Source of the DNA: JAADHG01 sp964418645
GTDB taxonomy: Bacteria; Bacteroidota; Bacteroidia; Flavobacteriales; Flavobacteriaceae
Direction: 5' to 3'
NCBI GenBank assembly: GCA_964418645.1
Contig: CAYQME010000006.1
Coordinates: forward strand, 13,297-77,296
DNA length: 64,000 nucleotides
Below, in pieces: positions 54,333-62,461 of the stretch (positions within the stretch are counted from its first letter, which is position 1; each line of letters opens with the position of its first letter). Position numbers and translations under genes: made by a program. Under the pieces are notes generated by a model. It saw only the letters and a list, made by a program, of their open reading frames with translations, was not told the origin of the DNA and made no database searches.

Positions 54333-55265
54333 TTGAAAATTAAAAGTACTTTAGAGTCTTACTCCAATAACAATTCAGTTGTAACCATAGGTATTTTTGA
54401 TGGCGTACATATTGGTCATCAAAAAATAATTGAACGTCTTGTAAAAATTGCTAAAAACGAGAGTTTGCAAGCGGTAGTATTAACTTTTTTTCCACATCCT
54501 AGAATGGTGATACAAAAAGATGCCAATATTAAACTTATTAATACTATCGATGAGAAATCTAAATTGCTTGAAAAGCTAGGAGTTAATAACTTAGTGATTA
54601 AAGAGTTTACTTTGGAGTTTTCAAGATTAACAGCATTAGAATTTGTTCGAGATATTTTAGCAAACAAGCTTCAAGTAAAGCACATTATTATTGGTTACGA
54701 TCATCATTTTGGAAGAAACCGAACAGCTAATATTAATGATTTAAGAGAGTTTGGCGAAGTGTACGATTTTGAAATCACTGAAATTTCGGCACAAGATATT
54801 GATGAGGTAACAGTGAGTTCAACAAAGATTAGAATGGCATTATTAAACGGAGATATTAAAGAAGCTAATGCCTTTTTAGGCTATCACTTTATGCTCACAG
54901 GATATGTAGTGAAAGGTAAGAGTTTAGGTAAACAAATAGGCTTTCCAACGGCAAATATACATATTGTTGAAACCTATAAACTTATTCCAAAAAATGGATC
55001 TTACATTGTAAAATCAGAAATAGAAGGTCAAACTATTTTCGGAATGATGAATATTGGAACAAATCCAACAGTAAATGGGAAAGAACAATCTATTGAGGTC
55101 CATTTTTTCGATTTTGATAAAGATATTTACAATAAAAAGATTGAAATCCAACTCTTGGAACGATTAAGAGATGAGCAGAAATTTAATTCAATAACGTCTT
55201 TAAAATCTCAGTTATGTATTGATAAGAAAAAATCTCTAGATTATATCCAACATAATTATGATTAG
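54333..55265 (+). CDS. ribF: Bifunctional riboflavin kinase / FAD synthetase
   Basis: A 310-residue enzyme converting riboflavin to FMN and FAD. The N-terminal nucleotidyltransferase domain has VVTIGIFDGVHIGHQKII, LTFFPHPRMV and IIGYDHHFGRNRTANI with VSSTKIRMALLNGDI. The C-terminal flavokinase domain has GYVVKGKSLGKQIGFPTANI, GMMNIGTNPTVNG and EVHFFDFDKDIY. The start is a TTG at 54333 (then KIKSTLESY); there is no nearby ATG upstream in frame. Length is normal for the family. Confidence 0.95.
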   Translation: MKIKSTLESYSNNNSVVTIGIFDGVHIGHQKIIERLVKIAKNESLQAVVLTFFPHPRMVIQKDANIKLINTIDEKSKLLEKLGVNNLVIKEFTLEFSRLTALEFVRDILANKLQVKHIIIGYDHHFGRNRTANINDLREFGEVYDFEITEISAQDIDEVTVSSTKIRMALLNGDIKEANAFLGYHFMLTGYVVKGKSLGKQIGFPTANIHIVETYKLIPKNGSYIVKSEIEGQTIFGMMNIGTNPTVNGKEQSIEVHFFDFDKDIYNKKIEIQLLERLRDEQKFNSITSLKSQLCIDKKKSLDYIQHNYD

Positions 55266-55476
55266 CCGCCTATTATTTAAACAAACTGGCAATTCGTTCA
55301 GTACTTAAAAAAGATTTTAAAGCTAATGCAAAGGATGTTGAAGAATATGTTGATTGCAGTTTTAGTGTAAATGAGATCAACTTAAACAATTAATCTTCCC
55401 AAAAGTAGATCTAGCTGTTGTAATACAGAATGCTTTTAAACATAGTGACTGGATTTTGTCTTCAAAACAGGATTAA
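55266..55476 (+). pseudogene. Small unrecognised gene remnant with one frameshift
   Basis: One frame encodes YYLNKLAIRSVLKKDFKANA and DVEEYVDCSFSVNEI. After a one-base shift near 55380 the adjacent frame continues KQLIFPKVDLAVVIQNAFKH and SDWILSSKQD with a TAA at 55474-55476. The smooth continuation and the codon quality on both sides suggest a real C-terminal fragment of about 68 residues. A stop precedes it and no start codon is present. I do not recognise the family. Confidence 0.5.
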
Positions 55477-55489
55477 ATTCTTAAATTTG
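55455..55489 (+). promoter_or_regulatory. Promoter of serS
   Basis: TTTG (55455-55458) and TAAATTTG (55482-55489) fit the Bacteroidota -33/-7 consensus, though the 23-bp spacing is at the long end. The -7 element ends 18 bp before the serS ATG. Confidence 0.5.
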
Positions 55490-55507
55490 TCGCTTAAATT
55501 TTAAGTA

Positions 55508-56785
55508 ATGTTACAAGTCCCTTTTATTAGAGAAAACCAAGAACTAGTAATTAAACGTTTAGCTAAACGAAACATTGATGCAAAACAAATGATTGCTGAT
55601 GTTATCACTTTTGATGATGATAGACGACGATTGCAAACACAATTAGACGCTATTCTGGCTGAATCAAATACCTTATCTAAAGAGATAGGACAGTTATTTA
55701 AATCTGGTGAAGCACAAAAAGCAAATACCTTAAAGGAGAAAACGTCACAATTAAAAGAGGACAGCAAAGTACTTACTGAGCGGCTAAATTTAAAAGTTGA
55801 AGCATTACAAGATTTATTGTATAAAATACCTAATTTGCCTCACGAATCAGTGCCAACTGGTAATACCGATGTGGAAAACGAAGAAATTTATAGGGAAGGA
55901 GATATTCCAGTATTAAGTGATAATGCCTTACCACATTGGGAATTGGCAAAAAAATATGATATTATAGATTTTGAACTTGGAAATAAAATTACAGGAGCTG
56001 GTTTTCCTGTATATAAAGGAAAAGGAGCAAAGTTGCAACGTGCACTTATTAATTATTTTTTAGATAAAAATACAGCTGTAGGTTATAAAGAAGTACAAGT
56101 GCCACATATGGTAAATGAAGCCTCAGGATTTGGTACAGGACAATTGCCAGATAAGGAAGGACAAATGTATCAGGTTAATGGCAATGGAGATAATTTTTAC
56201 CTTATTCCAACGGCCGAAGTGCCAGCAACAAATTTATTTAGAGGAGATTTATTACAAGAAAGCGAATTACCTAAAGCCATTACGGCATATACACCATGTT
56301 TTCGTCGTGAAGCAGGGAGTTATGGTGCTCATGTAAGAGGTTTAAACCGTTTGCATCAATTTGATAAAGTTGAAATCTTACGTGTTGAACATCCAAGCAA
56401 ATCGTATGAGGCTCTTGACGGGATGGTCGTTCATGTAAAACAGATTTTAGTAGAATTGGAATTGCCTTATAGAATACTGAGATTATGTGGTGGTGATTTA
56501 GGTTTTACATCGGCATTGACATATGATTTCGAGGTGTTTTCAACAGCGCAAGATAGATGGTTAGAGATATCTTCAGTATCAAATTTTGAAACATTTCAGG
56601 CAAACCGTTTAAAATTGCGATTTAAAAATGCCAATGGTAAGAGCGAGTTAGCACATACCCTAAACGGTAGTTCGTTGGCATTGCCAAGAGTTTTAGCTGG
56701 GATTTTAGAAAACTATCAAACAGATGATGGAATTGTAATTCCAGAGGTGCTTATCCCTTATACTGGATTTCCAATCATCGATTAA
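55508..56785 (+). CDS. serS: Seryl-tRNA synthetase
   Basis: A 425-residue class II synthetase. The N-terminal long coiled coil (about 25-105; RRLQTQLDAILAESNTLSKE) binds the tRNA-Ser variable arm. The catalytic core has motif 2 YTPCFRREAGSYGAHVRGLN and motif 3 LNGSSLALPRVLAGILENYQ, with LIPTAEVPATN and EISSVSNFETFQANRLKLRF typical of SerRS. Length and start (ATG 55508) are standard. It charges tRNA-Ser in the cytoplasm. Confidence 0.97.
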   Translation: MLQVPFIRENQELVIKRLAKRNIDAKQMIADVITFDDDRRRLQTQLDAILAESNTLSKEIGQLFKSGEAQKANTLKEKTSQLKEDSKVLTERLNLKVEALQDLLYKIPNLPHESVPTGNTDVENEEIYREGDIPVLSDNALPHWELAKKYDIIDFELGNKITGAGFPVYKGKGAKLQRALINYFLDKNTAVGYKEVQVPHMVNEASGFGTGQLPDKEGQMYQVNGNGDNFYLIPTAEVPATNLFRGDLLQESELPKAITAYTPCFRREAGSYGAHVRGLNRLHQFDKVEILRVEHPSKSYEALDGMVVHVKQILVELELPYRILRLCGGDLGFTSALTYDFEVFSTAQDRWLEISSVSNFETFQANRLKLRFKNANGKSELAHTLNGSSLALPRVLAGILENYQTDDGIVIPEVLIPYTGFPIID

Positions 56786-56941
56786 TTAATAATTAGCGTT
56801 TACTTTAAAGTGTTAAATTTTAACATTTCAATCGTTAAAACGCAAAAAAAGCATGTCGTTTGACGATTTTTAGTCAAAATCCTTTGATTTTTCAATAAAA
56901 ATGTTGAAGTTAGTGTCACCAAATCTAATTAACCTACAGTT

Positions 56942-57013
56942 ATGAAAAATTTTAAGCGCATAGTGCTATTAATTACACTTGTTGTATTAGTAGTTCAAGT
57001 ATTTTTAAATTAA
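56942..57013 (+). CDS. Candidate 23-residue single-span membrane peptide
   Basis: ATG to TAA encodes a basic start (MKNFKR) followed by a continuous hydrophobic stretch (IVLLITLVVLVVQVFLN). This is the layout of a small single-span membrane protein with the N-terminus inside. It sits alone between serS and the TPR gene, with a strong terminator 120 bp downstream. No recognisable promoter was found directly upstream. I do not recognise a family; a hydrophobic frame this short could also occur by chance in AT-rich DNA. Confidence 0.4.
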   Translation: MKNFKRIVLLITLVVLVVQVFLN

Positions 57014-57132
57014 GAGTATTAATTAAACCCAAATCGAAACAATTTTTTCCTTAAAAACACATAAAATACCACAACAGGATAATTGAATCATTTTATAAAA
57101 TATGATTAATAGCACATTTATTTTGGATGGTT

Positions 57133-57162
57133 ATGCCTGAACTTCGGTTCAGGCATTTTTTA
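57133..57162 (+). terminator. UUCG-tetraloop terminator
   Basis: ATGCCTGAAC pairs perfectly with GTTCAGGCAT around a TTCG loop, followed by a T-rich run. It is one of the strongest hairpins in the window and would end whatever transcript covers 56942-57132, or serS read-through. Confidence 0.9.
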
Positions 57163-57210
57163 TTATAACATTCACAAAACTAACTATCACATTTATTATA
57201 TTTACATTGT

Positions 57211-58989
57211 ATGAAGTACTTATTATACATATGTAGTTTTTTATTTTGCTTACCCATATTTTCTCAAAATGAAATGTTGGCTAAAGGTTATTTTGATAAA
57301 GGAGAGTTTGAAAAAGCACTCATATCTTATCAAAAACTGTACGAAGAAAAAAAAGGAAATGTCAATTACTTGTTTAAAATTGTACAAATCCATCAACAGT
57401 TAGAGCATTACGTTATTTCTGAAAAATTACTCATTGAACAAACTAATACCAGCAAGAATCCACAATTCTATGTGGAGTTAGGATATAATTATCAACTTAA
57501 AGGAGAACAGCAAAAAGCTGAAGAAAACTATAAAAAGGCCATATTAAAAATAGAAGACGAACCCATTTATGCTTTTTATGTTGCAAGACGCTTTGAGGAA
57601 CATGCGCTAATTGATAATGCAGCAATAGTTTATGAAAGAGCGATGCAGCTTCGTCCAGATGCTAATTATAATATACAGTTAGCAAGGATTTATGGTGAAC
57701 AAGGAAAGGTAGAGAAAATGTTTAGTAGTTATGTAAACTTTCTTGAAAAAAGCGAGAACTATATTAATCAAGCGCAGCGTGTATTTAGCCAATACATTTC
57801 TGAAAATGGAGAAGACGAAAACAATATTTTATTACGGAAAGTACTACTCAAAAAAATACAAATGCAACCAAATATACTTTGGAACCAACTGTTAAGTTGG
57901 TTGTTTGTACAACAAAAGGATTATAAAAAAGCTTTTGTACAAGAAAAAGCGATTTATAAACGAGAGCAGGAAACCTTGCAAGACATTATGGATTTAGCAA
58001 GAATAACTGTTGAAGAAGATGAGGCAGAAATTGCAAATGAGATTTTAAGGTATTTAGTAGATAATGCCATTGATATAGAAATGGTTATTGAGGCGCATAA
58101 AAGTTTACTGGAATTACAAACAAAGCATGCATTAAAGTCTGATTATATAACTATTGACAAAACATATAAAGGCTTAATTACTCAATTTGGTCGTAACCCA
58201 CAAACCATCAATTTACAATTATCTTATGGACATTTTATCGCTTTTTACTTAAATAATCCTTACAGAGCAATAACCTTTCTAAAGGAAGCTTTAAAAACCA
58301 GATTACCAAGAATTCAAGCAGCAAAGATAAAATTGAAATTGGGTGATATTTTGGTATTTCAAGAAAAGTTTAACGAAGCATTAATTTACTATTCTCAAAT
58401 ACAAACGAGTTTAAAAAACAGTACAATTTCTCAGGAAGCCCGGTTTAGAGTAGCCAAAGCAAGTTATTATAAAGGCGATTTTAAATGGGCTGAATCGCAA
58501 CTTAAAATTTTAAAAGCGTCAACATCACAACTTATCGCAAATGATGCGCTGGATTTAAAATTGCTTATTTCTGATAATAAATATGAGGATTCTACTCAAA
58601 CTGCACTTAAGTTATATGCAAAAGCCGATTTATACGCCTTTCAAAATAAAACAGCTCAAGCGATTTCACTATTAGATAAAATATTGCTAAATCATAAAAC
58701 AGAGACTATTGTAGACCAAGCACTGTTTAAACAAGCACAATTGTTTGAGAAGCAAAAAGAATACACAAAAGCGGCGTCTAATTATACTATAATCATTGCA
58801 AATTATAAAGAAGATATTCTAGCCGATGATGCGTATTTTGCTTTAGCAGAACTGTATGAAAATCATTTAGAGCAACCAGAAAAAGCAAAAATACTTTACG
58901 AACAAATTATCTTTAATTATGCCGATAGCATCTACTTTGTAGACGCGAGAAAAAAATTCAGAGCATTACGTGGAGATGCTATAAATTAG
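57211..58989 (+). CDS. Exported TPR-repeat protein
   Basis: A 592-residue protein with signal peptide (about 1-19, ending LPIFSQ). Most of the length is TPR and TPR-like helical repeats: AKGYFDKGEFEKALISYQKL, VELGYNYQLKGEQQKAEENY, YAFYVARRFEEHALIDNAAI, GDILVFQEKFNEALIYYSQI, KQAQLFEKQKEYTKAASNYT, FALAELYENHLEQPEKAKIL. It probably scaffolds an envelope complex in the periplasm; the C-terminal repeats resemble BamD/YbgF-type TPRs. No enzymatic motif is seen. It is followed 2 bp later by a GNAT gene. Confidence 0.85.
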   Translation: MKYLLYICSFLFCLPIFSQNEMLAKGYFDKGEFEKALISYQKLYEEKKGNVNYLFKIVQIHQQLEHYVISEKLLIEQTNTSKNPQFYVELGYNYQLKGEQQKAEENYKKAILKIEDEPIYAFYVARRFEEHALIDNAAIVYERAMQLRPDANYNIQLARIYGEQGKVEKMFSSYVNFLEKSENYINQAQRVFSQYISENGEDENNILLRKVLLKKIQMQPNILWNQLLSWLFVQQKDYKKAFVQEKAIYKREQETLQDIMDLARITVEEDEAEIANEILRYLVDNAIDIEMVIEAHKSLLELQTKHALKSDYITIDKTYKGLITQFGRNPQTINLQLSYGHFIAFYLNNPYRAITFLKEALKTRLPRIQAAKIKLKLGDILVFQEKFNEALIYYSQIQTSLKNSTISQEARFRVAKASYYKGDFKWAESQLKILKASTSQLIANDALDLKLLISDNKYEDSTQTALKLYAKADLYAFQNKTAQAISLLDKILLNHKTETIVDQALFKQAQLFEKQKEYTKAASNYTIIIANYKEDILADDAYFALAELYENHLEQPEKAKILYEQIIFNYADSIYFVDARKKFRALRGDAIN

Positions 58990-58991
58990 TT

Positions 58992-59504
58992 ATGATAATA
59001 GCGAAGACCCAAAGACTCATTATCTCAAAAGTTAGGATAGCTGATGCGCCTTTCTTTGTAGAGTTAATGAATACACCACATTGGTTAAAATATATTGGAG
59101 ACAGACATGTAAAAACAATAAAGCATGCGGAAGACCATTTAAAAAAAGGCATTTTAAAAAGCTACAGAGAATTTGGTTTCGGATTTTATAAGCTATTATT
59201 AAAAGAGGAGCAAAATAAAATAATAGGTGTTGTTGGTCTCATAAAGCGTAAAGAGTTGGAAGATGTAGATATAGGTTTTGGTTTTTTGCCAGACTACGAA
59301 GGGAAAGGATATGGTTATGAATCTTCTCTGGAAATTATAAAATTGGCTAAAAATAAATTCAACTTAAAAAAAATTACAGCAATAACAAATCCAATAAATA
59401 CCAATTCTATTAAATTATTAGAGAAACTAGGTCTTAGCTTTGAAAAAAAGGTAAATCCCTTTGAGGATGGTAAAGAACTTCTGTTATTTGCAAAAATATT
59501 TTAA
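58992..59504 (+). CDS. GNAT-family N-acetyltransferase (RimJ/RimL-like)
   Basis: A 170-residue acetyltransferase of the Acetyltransf_3 type: TQRLIISKVRIADAPFFVEL, ADHLKKGILKSYREFGFGF-like sequence, GVVGLIKRKELEDVDIGFGF, the acetyl-CoA loop LPDYEGKGYGYESSLEIIK and KKITAITNPINTNSIKLLEK. These proteins acetylate N-termini, amines or small molecules; the substrate cannot be predicted. It lies 2 bp after the TPR gene and 2 bp before the DUF4286 gene. Confidence 0.88.
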   Translation: MIIAKTQRLIISKVRIADAPFFVELMNTPHWLKYIGDRHVKTIKHAEDHLKKGILKSYREFGFGFYKLLLKEEQNKIIGVVGLIKRKELEDVDIGFGFLPDYEGKGYGYESSLEIIKLAKNKFNLKKITAITNPINTNSIKLLEKLGLSFEKKVNPFEDGKELLLFAKIF

Positions 59505-59506
59505 AA

Positions 59507-59830
59507 ATGATTATTTATAACGTTACTATAAATGTAGACCAAAGTATTCATGATGAGTGGCTTATTTGGATTAAAGCGCACATTCCGCAAGTACTAGCTA
59601 CAGGGAAATTCACAGACGCAAAACTAACTAAGGTTTTAGTAGATGAAGAGCTAGGAGGAACAACATATTCTGTGCAATACAGGGCAAAATCACGTGAAGA
59701 TTTAGATAATTATTATAAGTTTGATGCCAATAAATTACGAAATGAAGGTCTAGCAAAGTTTGCTGATAAAATGCTTGCTTTTAGAACAGAACTTGAAATT
59801 ATTGATGAATATTCTGTTTCATTAACCTAA
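59507..59830 (+). CDS. DUF4286-family protein
   Basis: A 107-residue cytoplasmic protein: IIYNVTINVDQSIHDEWLIW, HIPQVLATGKFTDAKLTKVL, TYSVQYRAKSREDLDNYYKF and FADKMLAFRTELEIIDEYS. The order matches the small DUF4286 family, conserved in Bacteroidota next to ksgA; its fold is probably ferredoxin-like, but the function is unknown. Its stop codon lies inside the first unit of the CCTAACA repeat that leads into rsmA. Confidence 0.85.
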   Translation: MIIYNVTINVDQSIHDEWLIWIKAHIPQVLATGKFTDAKLTKVLVDEELGGTTYSVQYRAKSREDLDNYYKFDANKLRNEGLAKFADKMLAFRTELEIIDEYSVSLT

Positions 59831-59867
59831 CACCTAACACCTAACACCTAACACCTAACACCTAACA
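59826..59867. repeat. Six perfect tandem copies of CCTAACA upstream of rsmA
   Basis: The 7-bp unit CCTAACA is repeated six times without mismatch (42 bp), filling the whole gap between the DUF4286 gene and rsmA. The DUF4286 stop codon TAA is in the first unit, and the rsmA TTG start lies 2 bp after the last. The unit length is not a multiple of three, so copy-number change would not disturb the coding frames but would change leader length before rsmA. Confidence 0.95.
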
Positions 59868-59869
59868 CT

Positions 59870-60646
59870 TTGTCAGTAAAAGCAAAAAAACATTTAGGAC
59901 AACATTTTTTAAAGGATGAGAGTATTGCAAAAAAAATAGCAGATACATTATCATTAAGGGGTTATAAAAATGTGTTGGAGATTGGACCAGGAATGGGTGT
60001 TTTAACCAAGTATTTGCTTGAAAAAGAGATAACAACCTATGTTATAGAAATTGATACCGAATCGGTAGAATATTTACAAGCCAATTACTTAACCCTTGGG
60101 TCTAGAATTATAGAAAAGGATTTTTTAAAATATAATTTAAACGAGGTTTTTAAAGGCGATTCATTTGCTGTAATAGGTAATTTTCCCTATAATATTTCAA
60201 CACAAATCGTATTTAAAACCTTAGAGATGCGTGACCAAATTCCTGAATTTTCAGGAATGTTTCAAAAGGAAGTGGCACAACGTATTTGTAAAAAAGAAGG
60301 CAGTAAAGTGTATGGCATACTTTCTGTTTTGGTACAAGCTTTTTATGACGCAGAGTATGTATTTACTGTCCCACCAGAAGTGTTTAATCCACAACCAAAA
60401 GTAGATTCTGGAATTTTAAGGTTAACAAGAAAAAAGAATTTCACACTATCCTGTGGCGAGAAATTATTCTTTAAAGTTGTTAAAACTGCATTTCAACAAC
60501 GTAGAAAAACACTTCGAAATAGTTTAAAAATACTCAATTTAAGTGATAGTTTAAGAGCAAATGTTATCTTTGACAAGCGTCCAGAACAATTAAGTGTTCA
60601 AGAGTTTATAAATCTTACCATTTTAATTGAAAACGACACAAATTAA
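59870..60646 (+). CDS. rsmA: 16S rRNA dimethyladenosine transferase
   Basis: A 258-residue KsgA/RsmA methyltransferase that dimethylates two adjacent adenosines near the 3' end of 16S rRNA. Motifs: KKHLGQHFLKDESIAKKIAD, the SAM-binding VLEIGPGMGVLTKYLLE, VIEIDTESVEYL, IGNFPYNISTQIVFK (motif IV) and PPEVFNPQPKVDSGILRL. The start is TTG at 59870; an in-frame stop in the repeat array rules out an upstream start. The CCTAACA array lies directly upstream. Confidence 0.96.
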   Translation: MSVKAKKHLGQHFLKDESIAKKIADTLSLRGYKNVLEIGPGMGVLTKYLLEKEITTYVIEIDTESVEYLQANYLTLGSRIIEKDFLKYNLNEVFKGDSFAVIGNFPYNISTQIVFKTLEMRDQIPEFSGMFQKEVAQRICKKEGSKVYGILSVLVQAFYDAEYVFTVPPEVFNPQPKVDSGILRLTRKKNFTLSCGEKLFFKVVKTAFQQRRKTLRNSLKILNLSDSLRANVIFDKRPEQLSVQEFINLTILIENDTN

Positions 60647-60647
60647 T

Positions 60648-60681
60648 TTGTCATTCTAAGTAGAACGAAGAGCATCTCATT
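60648..60681. repeat. Dispersed intergenic repeat, copy A
   Basis: TTGTCATTCTAAG, then GAACGAAGAGCATCTCATT, lies between rsmA and mgtE. It resembles a second sequence at 63889-63930 (TTGTCATTCTAA ... GAAGAATCTCA), and both resemble the GTCATTCTGAGCG...GAAGAATCTC repeat that is frequent in intergenic regions of Bacteroidota genomes. Confidence 0.55.
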
Positions 60682-60693
60682 ATTTTTGGTTTA

Positions 60694-62067
60694 GTGGAAG
60701 AAAACATCGAAAATATACAATTTCAAATAAGTGAAACACTTATAGAAAAAGTAGAACATTTAATAGACTCTAAGAATAATAATGCTATTCTGGAGTTATT
60801 TCATGAGTTCCACTATGCCGATATTGCTGAAATTTTAGATGAATTAAATCTAGAACAAGCAACTTATATTATTAAGCTGTTAGATAGTGAGAAAACATCA
60901 GACATTCTTACAGAACTTGATGAGGATAATCGTGAAAAAATTCTTAAAAATTTATCGGCAAAAGAAATTGCCGAAGAAATTGAAGAGCTAGATACTGATG
61001 ATGCAGCCGATATTATTGGAGAACTACCTGAAGAACGTCAAGAAACGGTTATTGCTCACATTGAAGATGAGGAACATAAAGCAGATATTCAAGAACTCCT
61101 AACATATGATGAAGATACTGCTGGTGGTTTAATGGCAAAAGAGTTAGTCAGTGTAAATGAAAATTGGACAATTACACAATGCGTCAGGGAAATGCGAAAG
61201 CAAGCCGAAAATGTAACCAGAGTACATTCTATATATGTCATTGATAATAGTGAAAAACTAATTGGCAGACTCTCATTAAAAGATTTGTTAGTTGCCAACC
61301 CAAGAACTCATATTTCTAGCGTCTATATTCCTAAAGTCGATTTTGTTCATATAAATGATGATGCTGAAGATGTTGCTAAAGTCATGCAAAAATATGATTT
61401 GGAAGCCATTCCAGTTGTTGATGATAATCAAAAACTATTAGGACGAATCACTATTGATGATATTGTTGATGTTATTAAAGAAGAAGCCGAAAAAGATTAT
61501 CAATTAGCTGCAGGTATTACACAGGATGTTGAAGCAGATGATAGCCTATGGAAACTTACAAAAGCTCGATTGCCTTGGTTGTTAATAGGTATGTTTGGTG
61601 GGCTTGGTGCAGCAAGTATTATTAATGGGTTTGGTAGTGTTTTTAATACTTACCCAATTCTCTTGATTTTTATTCCTTTAATTCAGGCAACAGCAGGAAA
61701 TGTTGGTGTTCAATCATCGGCTATAGTTGTTCAAGGCTTAGCAAATGATACTATCAAAGGAGAAATACTGCAACGATTGTTGAAAGAATCATTTCTTGGA
61801 TTCCTAAATGGTATAGCCATTGCATTTGTAGTCTTGTTGATTAGTCACTTCTACTTTAATACGGCATATTTAATTTCCCTTACTATTGGAGTCGCACTTA
61901 TAGCTGTAATCATTATGGCTGCTTTAATAGGTACTTTTATACCAATTTTTTTAGAAAAACGGGGTATTGATCCTGCAGTAGCTACTGGCCCTTTTATTAC
62001 CACAAGTAATGATGTATTTGGAATTTTAATTTACTTTTTAATAGCTAAGTTAATTTTAGGGTTTTAA
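60694..62067 (+). CDS. mgtE: Magnesium transporter MgtE
   Basis: A 457-residue Mg2+ channel/transporter. The N-terminal acidic superhelical domain (about 10-140; ILDELNLEQATYIIKLLDSE, DDAADIIGELPEERQ) is followed by a CBS pair (about 145-270; VHSIYVIDNSEKLIGRLSLK, AIPVVDDNQKLLGRITIDDI). Five transmembrane helices follow, with the signature PWLLIGMFGGLGAASIINGF, IQATAGNVGVQSSAIVVQG and FITTSNDVFGILIYF. The start is a GTG at 60694. The cytoplasmic domains sense Mg2+ and gate the pore. Confidence 0.95.
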   Translation: MEENIENIQFQISETLIEKVEHLIDSKNNNAILELFHEFHYADIAEILDELNLEQATYIIKLLDSEKTSDILTELDEDNREKILKNLSAKEIAEEIEELDTDDAADIIGELPEERQETVIAHIEDEEHKADIQELLTYDEDTAGGLMAKELVSVNENWTITQCVREMRKQAENVTRVHSIYVIDNSEKLIGRLSLKDLLVANPRTHISSVYIPKVDFVHINDDAEDVAKVMQKYDLEAIPVVDDNQKLLGRITIDDIVDVIKEEAEKDYQLAAGITQDVEADDSLWKLTKARLPWLLIGMFGGLGAASIINGFGSVFNTYPILLIFIPLIQATAGNVGVQSSAIVVQGLANDTIKGEILQRLLKESFLGFLNGIAIAFVVLLISHFYFNTAYLISLTIGVALIAVIIMAALIGTFIPIFLEKRGIDPAVATGPFITTSNDVFGILIYFLIAKLILGF

Positions 62068-62094
62068 ATATTATTCCTTTTGTATTTTTACATT

Positions 62095-62460
62095 ATGAAT
62101 ACAATCAACATTAAAGAAAAATTTTCTAAATTTTCAAAAAACTGGCATCCCCATCAGATTGCAATTGTGGATAACATGCAAGTACTTCTAGCTAAAATTA
62201 AAGATGAATTTGTATGGCATAGTCATGAAGATGAAGATGAGCTATTTCAAGTAGTAAAAGGCACATTATATATGCAATTTCGTGATAGAACTGAAGTGGT
62301 AAAAGAAGGTGAAATTATTGTTATACCTAGAGGTGTAGAACACAATCCAACAACCAAGAATAATGAAGAAGTTCATGTGCTTTTATTTGAGAAATTAACA
62401 ACAGCTCATACAGGAAATGTTATTCACAAAAAAACACAAACCTATTATCCTAAAATCTAG
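62095..62460 (+). CDS. Cupin-domain protein
   Basis: A small one-domain cupin. The frame is open from a TTG at 62080, but the ATG at 62095 (MNTINIKEKFSKF) is the better start, giving 121 residues. Cupin motif 1 is WHSHEDEDELFQVVKGTLYM (metal-binding histidines and glutamate) and motif 2 is GEIIVIPRGVEHNPTT. Function is unknown; such proteins may bind a metal and a small molecule. It ends directly before the dehydrogenase gene (1 bp gap to its ATG). Confidence 0.9.
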   Translation: MNTINIKEKFSKFSKNWHPHQIAIVDNMQVLLAKIKDEFVWHSHEDEDELFQVVKGTLYMQFRDRTEVVKEGEIIVIPRGVEHNPTTKNNEEVHVLLFEKLTTAHTGNVIHKKTQTYYPKI

Positions 62461-62461
62461 T

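Larger units (their letters stand above)
56786..57210. other. Intergenic region between serS and the TPR gene
   Basis: 425 bp. It begins with an imperfect inverted repeat (about 56831-56872; AATCGTTAAAACG against CGTTTGACGATTT) that may terminate serS, then carries a 23-codon membrane-peptide frame (56942-57013) and a strong UUCG-loop terminator (57133-57162). The stretch 57014-57132 shows nothing else. Confidence 0.5.

Noticed and set aside
59826..59867. Possible CRISPR or telomere-like array
   Set aside because: The unit is 7 bp with no spacers, only six copies, and lies between two coding genes; it is a simple tandem repeat.
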